Shown here in pieces: positions 1-7,223 of a stretch of DNA of 11,012 bases (position 1 is the first letter of the stretch; each line of letters opens with the position of its first letter). Where the stretch lies: positions 1 through 11,012 of the forward strand of contig JALVZP010000113.1 of NCBI GenBank assembly GCA_027037575.1, given 5' to 3'. The DNA comes from Desulfobacterales bacterium. Lineage in GTDB: Bacteria; Desulfobacterota; DSM-4660; Desulfatiglandales; JALVZP01. The notes beneath the pieces are model-generated. The model saw only the letters and a program-made list of their open reading frames with translations. It was not told the DNA's origin and did no database searches. A program made the translations under genes and the position numbers.

Positions 1-12
1 CTCCAGAAATAA
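1..12 (+). CDS. 3' end of an upstream gene (last three codons and stop)
   Basis: The first bases read as codons for Leu-Gln-Lys followed by TAA at 10-12. The final A of that stop is the first base of the next gene's ATG, giving a TAATG stop/start junction of the kind used in translational coupling. With three codons nothing can be said about the product. That it is a real gene is inferred only from the junction and from the tight packing of all the genes that follow. Confidence 0.3.
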   Translation, partial: LQK

Positions 13-653
13 TGGTTTCAAATAAGGAATTTTATGCAGGATTTGAGGAAGTATTCAGGGGGAAGAGGGAAAAAATTAGAGAAAGGCAAAGGTTTTATGT
101 TAAGCTTCTTGAAAGGAACTTTAAAGAAAATGAGGAGCTCAGGAGATTTCCTGTTCTTGATGTGGGATGTGGAAGGGGAGAGTTTCTTGAGATATTAAAA
201 GAAAGGGGAATAAAGGCTATTGGTATTGAGTTAAGGAAGGAGGCAGTTTCTGAGCTCAAAAATAAGGGATTTAAGGTCTATCTAAAAGATGGTATCCTCT
301 TTCTCAAAAAGAGCGATCATAGATTTTCTGCAATCTCCTCCTTCCATGTAATAGAGCACATGGATTGGGAAAAACTGAAGAAATTTATTCTGATTGCAAA
401 GGAAAGGCTATGTGAAGGCGGCCTTATCATGCTCGAAACACCAAATCCATGGAATAGAGAAGCATTTGCAAGATTCTTTTTAGACTATACCCATAAAAGA
501 CCGATTGTCCCTGAACTTCTTGTTTTTCTTCTAAAGTGGGCAGGATTTAGGGACATTGAAGTATATTACTTTTCCCCACTAAAGAGAAAAAAGAGGATAA
601 AGGAAGGCTTAAAGGAGCTCTATCTGGACTATGGTGTCATTGGAAGAAAATAG
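12..653 (+). CDS. class I SAM-dependent methyltransferase of a glycan-biosynthesis type
   Basis: This 213-residue cytoplasmic protein has a Rossmann methyltransferase fold. Motif I is VLDVGCGRG at residues 48-56, which binds S-adenosylmethionine. The acidic residue that would bind the ribose hydroxyls is E73 in GIELR. FHVIEH is at 111-116 and the GGLIMLETPNP strand is at 136-146. The N-terminus (FYAGFEEVFRGKRE, 7-20) and the later DYTHKRP are typical of a methyltransferase family found beside, or fused to, O-antigen and exopolysaccharide glycosyltransferases. The substrate cannot be read from sequence; a sugar hydroxyl or chain end of the glycan made by its neighbours is the best inference. 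The ATG at 12 is favoured because it overlaps the stop of the preceding frame. The frame is open to the window edge, so an earlier start cannot be excluded. Its stop lies 1 nt before the preferred start of the next gene. Confidence 0.85.
   Translation: MVSNKEFYAGFEEVFRGKREKIRERQRFYVKLLERNFKENEELRRFPVLDVGCGRGEFLEILKERGIKAIGIELRKEAVSELKNKGFKVYLKDGILFLKKSDHRFSAISSFHVIEHMDWEKLKKFILIAKERLCEGGLIMLETPNPWNREAFARFFLDYTHKRPIVPELLVFLLKWAGFRDIEVYYFSPLKRKKRIKEGLKELYLDYGVIGRK
642..646 (+). promoter_or_regulatory. ribosome binding site that decides the tandem glycosyltransferase start
   Basis: GGAAG lies 8 nt before the ATG at 655, inside the last codons of the methyltransferase. The alternative in-frame ATG at 631 has only a GGAG about 13 nt upstream, which is too far for a good site. 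This supports starting the large protein at 655. Confidence 0.5.
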
Positions 654-654
654 T

Positions 655-3300
655 ATGTTTCAGGAAAGGATTGTAAAGATTGGTCTTGTTGGAAGGGGAA
701 AGAAGATTGATAAGGCAATTGAGAGATTTAAAGAGATATGTGAGTGGGATGTAAAATTAATCAGATTAGAAGACATAGATAGGGATCTTATCAGGGAATG
801 TGATTTTTCCATCTGCTTCGGAAAAGGAGCAGACGAGGATAAGCTCCTTGATGCCTTGAGAGAAGAAGGAATCCCTATTGTCTTTGTTGACGCTGAGAGA
901 GTTCCTTCCTTTTCAGTCCTTGAAGTAAGGGAAGAAAGTCCTGAAACAATAGCTACACTTTTTTATGTCCTCTTTAGAAACAGGGCATTGAGGAGATACA
1001 TCGTAGAAAGGCAAGGGAAAAGAGAAGGGATCAGGTTTCAGATAGAAGGCTCGTTTGACAGCTCATACAGTCTGGCTGTTGTAAATAGGAATCTTTCATT
1101 GGCACTTGAAGGGATTTTTCCAGGGGAGGTGTCTCTCTTTTCTACTGATGGATATGGAGACTTTGATCCCAGGAAGGATTTCCTTGAAAAGAATCCAAAG
1201 GTAAAGGAACTGTGGATGAGAGGAGTGAAAAATCTACATGCAGATGTTGTCCTGAGAAATCCGTATCCTCCAAGAGTTGCTGACATGAAAGGGTTGATAA
1301 ATGGTCTTGCCTCCTATGGATGGGAGGAGTCAGAGTATCTGAAGGAATACTTAGATGACTTTGAAAGGTCCTTTGACTTTGTATGTGTTATGTCTCCTTA
1401 TGTAAAAAAGGTGCTTGAAGATAACGGAATAACGATCCCAGTCTTTTTTGCAGGGCTTGGAACCGACCATATAAAGAAAATAGAATCAAAGCCATATCCA
1501 TTAAAGACGAAGAAAAAGTTCAAATTTTTTCATGTCTCTTCCTGCTTTCCAAGAAAAGGAGTTGATTTGCTTCTTTCTGCTTATGTAGAGACATTTTCAA
1601 AGGAAGACGATGTTGTTCTTATAATTAAGACATTTCCAAACCCGCACCATCATATTGAAAAGATGGTAGAAGAGGCTGTTTCTAAGAATCCTTCCCCACC
1701 TGAGGTAGAGATAATAAATGAGGACATAGAGGATGAGGTCTTAAAGTGGCTCTATGAGATTTCAGATGTGGTGGTATTTCCTTCAAGGGGTGAAGGATTT
1801 CTCCTTCCAGCAGGAGAGGCAATGCAGCTTAAAAAACCGGTAATTACTACAGCATTCGGAGGACAGACACTTTTTTGTAGAAATGACACGGCCTGGCTCC
1901 TTCCATTTAGGTTAGAAAAGGCAAAAACCCACTTTGATCTTCCCTTTTCTTACTGGGCAGAACCTGACAAAGAGGAGCTAAAAAGGCTTATAAGATGGTT
2001 CTATGACAAGGAAGGAAGGGATGAGGAGATAAAGAAGAAGGTTGATAGGGCATACGAGGTTGTAAGTGAGCTTACATGGGATAGGGTCGCAAAAAATGTC
2101 CTCAATGCAATTGATAAGGTAAAGACCTTTCCAATTTTTAAAGAAAGGCCAATCAGGGTAGCACTTATAAGCTCCTGGAATTCAAGATGTGGGATTGCAG
2201 GATATTCTGGAAGACTTGTCAAAAACTTCTCTGAGGATCTGGAAGTTTATGTCTTTGCTAACCTGATACCCAAAGAAGAAATTATAGATGAAAGGCTTGA
2301 AAAGAGGGTAAAGAGGCTGTGGACAAGGTTAGAAAAGGAAGAGGAGGCAAAAAGGATTATCACTGAAATAGCTGAAAGCAAGGCAAAGGTAGTTCTTATT
2401 CAACACCACTATTCCTTTTTTGAGGTTAATACCCTTAGGACTCTTCTTCTGGATCTTCTTGATTCTGGAAAGGAGATATTTATGACAATCCATTGTCTAA
2501 GAACTGATAATGAAAAGGAAAGTTTAAAAAGAATTTCAGATGTTCTTTCAAGAATTAGGAGGGTTCTTGTTCACAGTCTTGAGGATGTAAACACGCTGCT
2601 TGAGTGGGGAGTTCCCTGGGAAAAGATCTGTCTGTTCCCTCATGGGATTGAGGTAAGGGAGATAGATGAGAAGGTAAGAAAGAAGATGAAAAAAAGGCTT
2701 GGAATGAAAGGTAAAATCGTCATAGGAAGCTTTGGTTTTTTGAGACCTCATAAAGGAATAAAAGAGCTTATAATGGCCTTTAAGGAACTTATAGAAAAAG
2801 GGATTGAAGGAAGACTTCAAAAGGAAATTCATCTCTTTCTTGCAAACTCCCTTTATCCAAGCGAAGATAGCATCAGTGAATTTAATAATGTAAAGGAGTT
2901 AATAGCAGAACTTGGACTTGAAAGAAGAATAAGCTTAAAGACGGATTTTATACCTGAGGAGAAGATCCCTGACTATCTTTCAGTTATGGATGTCTGTGTA
3001 TTTCCTTATCAGGAGACGGAGGAATCCTCTTCTGCTGCTGTAAGGGAGGCCATTGGAATGGGACTTAAGGTTGTCTGCACCCCTTTTAAGATATTTCAAG
3101 ATGTCGAGGAAGTCGTCTACTTTAGCAAAGGTTATAGTCCTTCAGATCTGGCAGAAAAGATAGAGGAGGTTTTGACAATGGATGAGAAGGAAGATGAGGA
3201 AAGAATCAGGAGGCGCAACAAATTTTTGGAAGCTGCTAATTGGAAGGCAGTTTCAAAGAGACTTGAGAATATGATCAAGTATTCAGCAGATTATAAATGA
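655..3300 (+). CDS. tandem (two-module) GT-B glycosyltransferase
   Basis: This protein has 881 residues from ATG 655, or 889 if ATG 631 is used. Residue numbers here are from 655. Residues 1 to about 125 form an alpha/beta, Rossmann-like segment that I cannot assign. The first GT4 module spans about 126-480. It carries FQIEGSFDSSYS at its start, HVSSCFPRKG near 293, and the E-x7-E nucleotide-sugar motif EGFLLPAGE (E380/E388). The second module spans about 500-860. It opens with SSWNSRCGIAGYS, has GSFGFLRPHKG near 692, and its own E-x7-E, ESSSAAVRE (E790/E798). Both modules therefore keep the retaining-GT4 catalytic signature, and the protein probably adds two sugars in turn. Donor and acceptor are unknown. 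It follows the methyltransferase by 1 nt and overlaps the acyltransferase by ATGA, so the three genes look like one coupled unit. In relatives I recall, methyltransferase and glycosyltransferase modules of this kind can be fused in one polypeptide. Confidence 0.88.
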   Translation: MFQERIVKIGLVGRGKKIDKAIERFKEICEWDVKLIRLEDIDRDLIRECDFSICFGKGADEDKLLDALREEGIPIVFVDAERVPSFSVLEVREESPETIATLFYVLFRNRALRRYIVERQGKREGIRFQIEGSFDSSYSLAVVNRNLSLALEGIFPGEVSLFSTDGYGDFDPRKDFLEKNPKVKELWMRGVKNLHADVVLRNPYPPRVADMKGLINGLASYGWEESEYLKEYLDDFERSFDFVCVMSPYVKKVLEDNGITIPVFFAGLGTDHIKKIESKPYPLKTKKKFKFFHVSSCFPRKGVDLLLSAYVETFSKEDDVVLIIKTFPNPHHHIEKMVEEAVSKNPSPPEVEIINEDIEDEVLKWLYEISDVVVFPSRGEGFLLPAGEAMQLKKPVITTAFGGQTLFCRNDTAWLLPFRLEKAKTHFDLPFSYWAEPDKEELKRLIRWFYDKEGRDEEIKKKVDRAYEVVSELTWDRVAKNVLNAIDKVKTFPIFKERPIRVALISSWNSRCGIAGYSGRLVKNFSEDLEVYVFANLIPKEEIIDERLEKRVKRLWTRLEKEEEAKRIITEIAESKAKVVLIQHHYSFFEVNTLRTLLLDLLDSGKEIFMTIHCLRTDNEKESLKRISDVLSRIRRVLVHSLEDVNTLLEWGVPWEKICLFPHGIEVREIDEKVRKKMKKRLGMKGKIVIGSFGFLRPHKGIKELIMAFKELIEKGIEGRLQKEIHLFLANSLYPSEDSISEFNNVKELIAELGLERRISLKTDFIPEEKIPDYLSVMDVCVFPYQETEESSSAAVREAIGMGLKVVCTPFKIFQDVEEVVYFSKGYSPSDLAEKIEEVLTMDEKEDEERIRRRNKFLEAANWKAVSKRLENMIKYSADYK

Positions 3301-4319
3301 CAGGTTATCTTAGGTTTTTCCTTGCAGGACTGGTGTTTCTCTCCCACTTAGGGGTTGGCATTTATGGTCTAAATCCTGGTGTCGTGGCAGTTGTTGTATT
3401 CTATGTGCTTGCAGGAAAGGTTATTTCAAAACTCTTTCTGGAAAAGTTTGGAGGGATTCCTCTAAAAAAGAGGCTAAAGGTCTTTTATGTGGAGAGGAGT
3501 CTTAGGATATTTCCTGTTTATATCTTTTTGTCCTTTCTGACTATCTTTTTTTTATGGCTTACCAAATTTAAGGATCCAGTATTTGAAATAAAGAACCTAT
3601 TGTTTAATTTTTTGATTATACCAGTCAATTTTTATATGTTCTTGGGGAACAAGTTAACTATCCTTTCTGGAATCAAAACAGATAACTGGCTGATTCCTAC
3701 TGCATGGTCTCTTGGACTTGAGATGCAGGCATATCTTCTTCTTCCTTTAATAATGATAAGACAGATGATCTTTTTTACTGTCTTTTCTCTTTCCTTTGGT
3801 ATTTATGTGCTTTCCTGTTTTGGAATAATCCATACTGAATATTTTGGCTACAGGCTCATACCGGGAACCCTATTTATCTTCATGATAGGGCATCTGATTA
3901 ATAGAGTCCGTAAAGAAGGAATAGATTCTATTTATGGATGGAGCTTGGGAATTTGCTATGTTGTAATTTTGGGTCTTACGATTTATCACTTTTTTATTAA
4001 GCCAAATTATGCACATTTTGTTAGAGAAACACTTATTGGGCTTTCAGGAGGAATACCAGTTGTTTATTTTCTGGCATTGTTCAAGAAAAGGGCCGTCTTC
4101 AATCAGCTTCTTGCAGATCTCTCCTATCCTTTTTTCCTTGCACACTTTTTGAGCTTCTGGATTCTTACTTATAAAGGATGGTTTTCTGTGAAATTTTGGG
4201 ATAAGGTTCTATACTCCTTCATCCTGACCCTAATAATCTCCTTTGCCTCAATAATGATTGAAAGGCCTATAAAGTCTTGGAGATTTAGGTTTGGGAAAGA
4301 AGCAAGTCAAAGAGATTGA
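3297..4319 (+). CDS. acyltransferase-3 family membrane O-acyltransferase (OafA/YrhL-like)
   Basis: This 340-residue integral membrane protein has about ten hydrophobic segments and would transfer an acyl group, often acetyl, to a sugar hydroxyl of an envelope glycan. The family marks are in order: RFFLAGLVFLSH with the conserved His at 17; VFYVLAG (34-40); R-x-x-R-I-x-P-x-Y at 67-75; AWSLGLEMQAYLLLP (136-150), matching the usual W-S-L-x-x-E box; H283 in a late membrane helix; and ERPIKSW at 322-328. The length is near the usual 330-380, and no periplasmic SGNH domain is fused. The start ATG overlaps the stop of the tandem glycosyltransferase (ATGA), so it is translated as part of that unit. 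Its last 35 bp overlap the 3' end of the convergent glycosyltransferase gene. The acyl donor and exact target cannot be told from sequence. Confidence 0.87.
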   Translation: MTGYLRFFLAGLVFLSHLGVGIYGLNPGVVAVVVFYVLAGKVISKLFLEKFGGIPLKKRLKVFYVERSLRIFPVYIFLSFLTIFFLWLTKFKDPVFEIKNLLFNFLIIPVNFYMFLGNKLTILSGIKTDNWLIPTAWSLGLEMQAYLLLPLIMIRQMIFFTVFSLSFGIYVLSCFGIIHTEYFGYRLIPGTLFIFMIGHLINRVRKEGIDSIYGWSLGICYVVILGLTIYHFFIKPNYAHFVRETLIGLSGGIPVVYFLALFKKRAVFNQLLADLSYPFFLAHFLSFWILTYKGWFSVKFWDKVLYSFILTLIISFASIMIERPIKSWRFRFGKEASQRD

Positions 4320-5409
4320 GAAATTCAAAAGCTGTCTTCTTCCAATCAAAGGATCTTACCCTTTTGATTCCACGATTAGATTTTTCTTTAAGCAAATCTC
4401 CTGAACTCAGGATTTTTTCTATAGATTCGGCTATGGACTCTGGAGAGTAAGGATCAACATAAAAGGCAGCATCCTTGCAGGTTTCATGAAAGACCGGTAT
4501 ATCAGAGACAACAACTGGACATCCACAGGCCATAGCCTCTAAGGGTGGAAATCCAAAGCCTTCATAAATGGACGGGCAGATTAGCAGGGTGGCAAGATTA
4601 TATAAGGATGAGAGCTCACTGTCTGAAATATAGCCAAGATAGCGAACCTTAAGGCGTTTAAAAGATTCAATTATATCCTTGTTCTTCCATCCAGAAAAAC
4701 CAGCAACTATCAAGGGAAATTCCTTTCTGAAGCTTTCTGGAAGAAGTTCGTAGGCAAGAAGAAGTGTTCTCAGGTTTTTTCTTGGCTCAATAGATCCTAC
4801 AAAGAGGAGGAAATTTTCTGGAAGATTATATTTTTCTTTAAAGGAGTTAAGCTCATTCCTTTTGTATGGATGAAAGATTCTGTGGTCAATTCCAGGATAT
4901 ATTACCCTTAATTTTTCCTCTGGAAACCTAAGCTCAATTGCTTCTTTATATATTGCGTTTGAATCAAAGACCAGAATATTTGCCCTTTTAATCTCTTTCC
5001 AAAAATATGTTTTAAAATATCTTATTCTCTCCTCAGGATGGAACTCTGGGAAAAAGTGAAAGGAAAAGTCGTGGATTACTGCTACGATCTTTTTTGCCCT
5101 CACCCCTTTTAAGGGGATAAAATTTGGCTCTAAGTATATGTCAAATTCAGGAAGGAGGAAGCCAGAAAAGTGCTTTATTTTTCGGAGAAACCAGTTTAAA
5201 GGACTCTTTTTAAAAAGCTCCTTTGCCTTAGAAAAATTGGATGAACCACTTAATTCATTTTTTTCTGGTGGCTTATCAGAAAGGACTCCATAAAAGTAAT
5301 AAAGTCTATTTTCTGGAATAGACCTTAGTGCTTCTGATATGTGCAAAGTATATCTTCCAACTCCTGTAAGAGGGGAAAGTAAGGGATAAGCTCCAACAAC
5401 TATTCTCAT
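4285..5409 (-). CDS. GT4 glycosyltransferase, MtfB/mannosyltransferase-like
   Basis: This 374-residue retaining GT-B enzyme probably transfers mannose or a 6-deoxymannose-derived sugar from a GDP donor to the growing glycan. The N-terminal half has the glycine loop LTGVGRYT (14-21) and an HD pair at H113-D114 in VIHDFSFHFFPE. The C-terminal nucleotide-binding half has FVGSIEPRKN (203-212, with R210 and K211 for the diphosphate) and the E-x7-E motif EGFGFPPLE (E283/E291), followed by AMACGCPVVVSD. The start is set by an ATGA overlap with the stop of the SapC gene. It is the last gene of the minus-strand export operon, and its 3' end overlaps the acyltransferase gene tail to tail. The GDP-mannose-type donor is inferred from gmd in the same operon and from the family, not from specific residues. 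Confidence 0.88.
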   Translation of the reverse strand: MRIVVGAYPLLSPLTGVGRYTLHISEALRSIPENRLYYFYGVLSDKPPEKNELSGSSNFSKAKELFKKSPLNWFLRKIKHFSGFLLPEFDIYLEPNFIPLKGVRAKKIVAVIHDFSFHFFPEFHPEERIRYFKTYFWKEIKRANILVFDSNAIYKEAIELRFPEEKLRVIYPGIDHRIFHPYKRNELNSFKEKYNLPENFLLFVGSIEPRKNLRTLLLAYELLPESFRKEFPLIVAGFSGWKNKDIIESFKRLKVRYLGYISDSELSSLYNLATLLICPSIYEGFGFPPLEAMACGCPVVVSDIPVFHETCKDAAFYVDPYSPESIAESIEKILSSGDLLKEKSNRGIKRVRSFDWKKTAFEFLNLFDLLLSQT

Positions 5410-6152
5410 AATCTTATTATTTCAGGCATTTCCTGCTTATTTTGCTCTTTTGAAAGGAATATCCTTGATAATGCTGCCAAAAGGTTGATATTAGAGAGAG
5501 AAAAAAGATGAGCATAGATCAATATAAAAGCTCCTGCTCTCCTGAGTTCAAGGATCTTTTCATCCTCTAATTTTGTATACTTCTCCAGGTTAATCCTGTA
5601 CAGTCCTTTAATGGTTCTTCCCTCCCCTTCCAGTCTTATATTCAAATTCCAAGGTTCCAATATATCCATTTCCGCAATCTTATTGCATATCTGAGATGTA
5701 AGCTGATAACTTTTTTCCCTTTCCAGGAGGAAATTTATAATCTTTTTTAATTCATCGTGAAACTCTCCATCTTCTTTAAAAAAAGGAATTCCCGCTGATG
5801 GATCAGCTATAATGAATTCATCATCAATCAGAAGGACAGGATCTCCCTTTTCTGTAAATCTCAGGGTAAAGGGATATCCAGAAAAGAACCAGGGAACATA
5901 TCTTCCAATCCATGCCCCTTTTTGATTTACAAATATATTTCCAGTTTGAGGGAGGAGATTTAAAAGGGCAATAAGCCTGTAATTCTGGTTATCATCTTTG
6001 TAGAATGCTAGAGGCAAAAAAAGTGAAAGACGGGCTACTTCACCAATGGCAACTGGTATGATACCTGTATCCTTTGCAAAGAGCATATTTTCAGGTTTCT
6101 TCCAGAATTTATCTTTAAGCTTCTCTTTGACTACTGGAGTAAACTTTTTCAT
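5406..6152 (-). CDS. SapC-family protein
   Basis: This protein has 248 residues, with no signal peptide and no membrane helix. It matches the SapC family pattern along its whole length. A strand-rich core contains GNIFVNQKGAW (71-81), YVPWFFSGYPF (85-95) and LLIDDE (107-112). A DGE follows at 128-130. A helical end contains GLYRINLEKY (183-192) and the typical IYAHLFSLSNINLLAAL (212-228). The family is named after a Campylobacter fetus gene of the S-layer secretion locus, but its biochemical role is not established and I do not assign one. It lies between gmd and a glycosyltransferase in an ABC-exported glycan operon, so a role in building, attaching or exporting the glycan, or in linking it to an S-layer, is a reasonable inference. 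Its 5' end overlaps the end of gmd by 38 bp, and its stop overlaps the next gene's start (ATGA). The start is well supported by a strong ribosome binding site. Confidence 0.8.
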   Translation of the reverse strand: MKKFTPVVKEKLKDKFWKKPENMLFAKDTGIIPVAIGEVARLSLFLPLAFYKDDNQNYRLIALLNLLPQTGNIFVNQKGAWIGRYVPWFFSGYPFTLRFTEKGDPVLLIDDEFIIADPSAGIPFFKEDGEFHDELKKIINFLLEREKSYQLTSQICNKIAEMDILEPWNLNIRLEGEGRTIKGLYRINLEKYTKLEDEKILELRRAGAFILIYAHLFSLSNINLLAALSRIFLSKEQNKQEMPEIIRL

Positions 6153-7197
6153 TGGTAAACTCCTCTTTTATAGAATTTATTTCATTTGATACTCTTCTTA
6201 GATCAGCCTCCATCATTATCATGACCAGGTCTTCAAACTTCGTCCTCGGTTCCCAGCCCAATTTCATCTTTGCCTTTTTATAATCTGCTTTCAGTAAGTC
6301 TACCTCTGCAGGTCTATAAAATTCAGGAGAAATTTCCACAATAACTTTACCAGTTCGGGCATCAATCCCTTTAGTATCTAAATCCTTCCCCTTCCACTGA
6401 AGCTTAAATCCAGCAACTTCCGCAGCCTTTTCTACAAACTCCTTTACTGAATGCATTTCACCTGTTCCTATCACATAGTCGTCTGGAGTATCCTGCTGAA
6501 GCATAAGCCACATGGCTTCTACATACTCAGGCGCATATCCCCAATCTCTCTTGGCATTTATATTCCCCAGAACTAACTTATCCTGAAGCCCATATCTTAT
6601 CCTTGCCAAGCTGTAAGTAATCTTTCTTGTTACAAATTCTAAACCTCTAAGTGGAGATTCATGATTAAAAAGTATTCCTGAACATGCAAATATCCTATAT
6701 GATTCCCTGTAGTTTACAGTTATCCAATGTCCAAACAGCTTTGAAACCCCATAGGGACTTCTTGGATAGAATGGAGTTTTTTCATTTTGGGGTATTGACT
6801 GAGCTCTTCCAAACATCTCACTTGTCGAAGCCTGATAAAATTTGGCATCTGGTTTTATTACCCTTAAGGCCTCAAGTATCCTTAAAGTGCCAAGTGCATT
6901 GACTTCAGAGGTTAATATGGGCTGCTCAAAAGATATATGGACAAAACTCTGAGCAGCAAGATTATAGATTTCGTCTGGCTGAACCTTCTCAATTACACGC
7001 ATTACATTTGTCAACTCGAGCAGATCCATGTAAATTATATTAACATCTTTCTGTATGCCAAGTTCCTTTAATCTCCAAGAACTTGGATCTCCACTTCTTC
7101 TATCTGCTCCCCAGACTTCATACCCTTTTTCAAGCAAAAACTTAGCAAGATATGCACCATCCTGTCCTCTTATTCCTGTAATTAAAGCCCTTTTCAT
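6115..7197 (-). CDS. gmd: GDP-mannose 4,6-dehydratase
   Basis: This enzyme converts GDP-D-mannose to GDP-4-keto-6-deoxy-D-mannose with a bound NADP cofactor, the first step toward GDP-D-rhamnose, GDP-L-fucose or GDP-perosamine. The 360-residue extended-SDR protein has the cofactor loop TGIRGQDG (7-14) and ADRRSG for the NADP phosphate. The active-site set is T125, E127 (in STSEMFG), Y149 and K153 (YGVSK). GMD-specific signatures are FNHESPLRG (177-185), KRDWGYAPEYVEAMW (216-230) and FYRPAEVDLL. The last 24 or so residues after EADLRRV go beyond the usual C-terminus, and half of them overlap the SapC gene. GGGAG about 8 nt before the ATG supports the start. The gene follows the Wzt-like gene by 26 bp. 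No gene for the next step (rmd, fcl or per) is present in the window. Confidence 0.96.
   Translation of the reverse strand: MKRALITGIRGQDGAYLAKFLLEKGYEVWGADRRSGDPSSWRLKELGIQKDVNIIYMDLLELTNVMRVIEKVQPDEIYNLAAQSFVHISFEQPILTSEVNALGTLRILEALRVIKPDAKFYQASTSEMFGRAQSIPQNEKTPFYPRSPYGVSKLFGHWITVNYRESYRIFACSGILFNHESPLRGLEFVTRKITYSLARIRYGLQDKLVLGNINAKRDWGYAPEYVEAMWLMLQQDTPDDYVIGTGEMHSVKEFVEKAAEVAGFKLQWKGKDLDTKGIDARTGKVIVEISPEFYRPAEVDLLKADYKKAKMKLGWEPRTKFEDLVMIMMEADLRRVSNEINSIKEEFTNEKVYSSSQREA
6160..6165 (-). promoter_or_regulatory. ribosome binding site of the SapC gene, inside gmd
   Basis: On the minus strand GAGGAG lies about 7 nt before the ATG at 6152, within the last codons of gmd. It is one of the strongest Shine-Dalgarno matches in the window. 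It supports this start even though the two genes then overlap by 38 bp. Confidence 0.6.
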
Positions 7198-7223
7198 TCT
7201 AAATTCTCCCTGGGTTTATTCTC

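Noticed and set aside
631..653. Possible programmed frameshift joining the methyltransferase and the tandem glycosyltransferase into one protein
   Set aside because: The frames overlap for 23 nt, but no slippery heptamer is present and a good ribosome binding site precedes ATG 655. Ordinary re-initiation explains it better.
2548..2832. Minus-strand open frame of 94 codons inside the tandem glycosyltransferase
   Set aside because: It lies wholly opposite a well-supported coding region and has no ribosome binding site or motif worth keeping. Similar minus frames at 1038-1286 and 2001-2222 were dropped for the same reason.
4344..4388. Hairpin (AATCAAAGG with CCTTTTGATT) 25 nt past the acyltransferase stop, as a plus-strand terminator
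   Set aside because: The 9-bp stem is AT-rich with one G-U pair, and the T-tract starts about 11 nt after the stem, so it is not a proper intrinsic terminator. It also lies inside the convergent gene.
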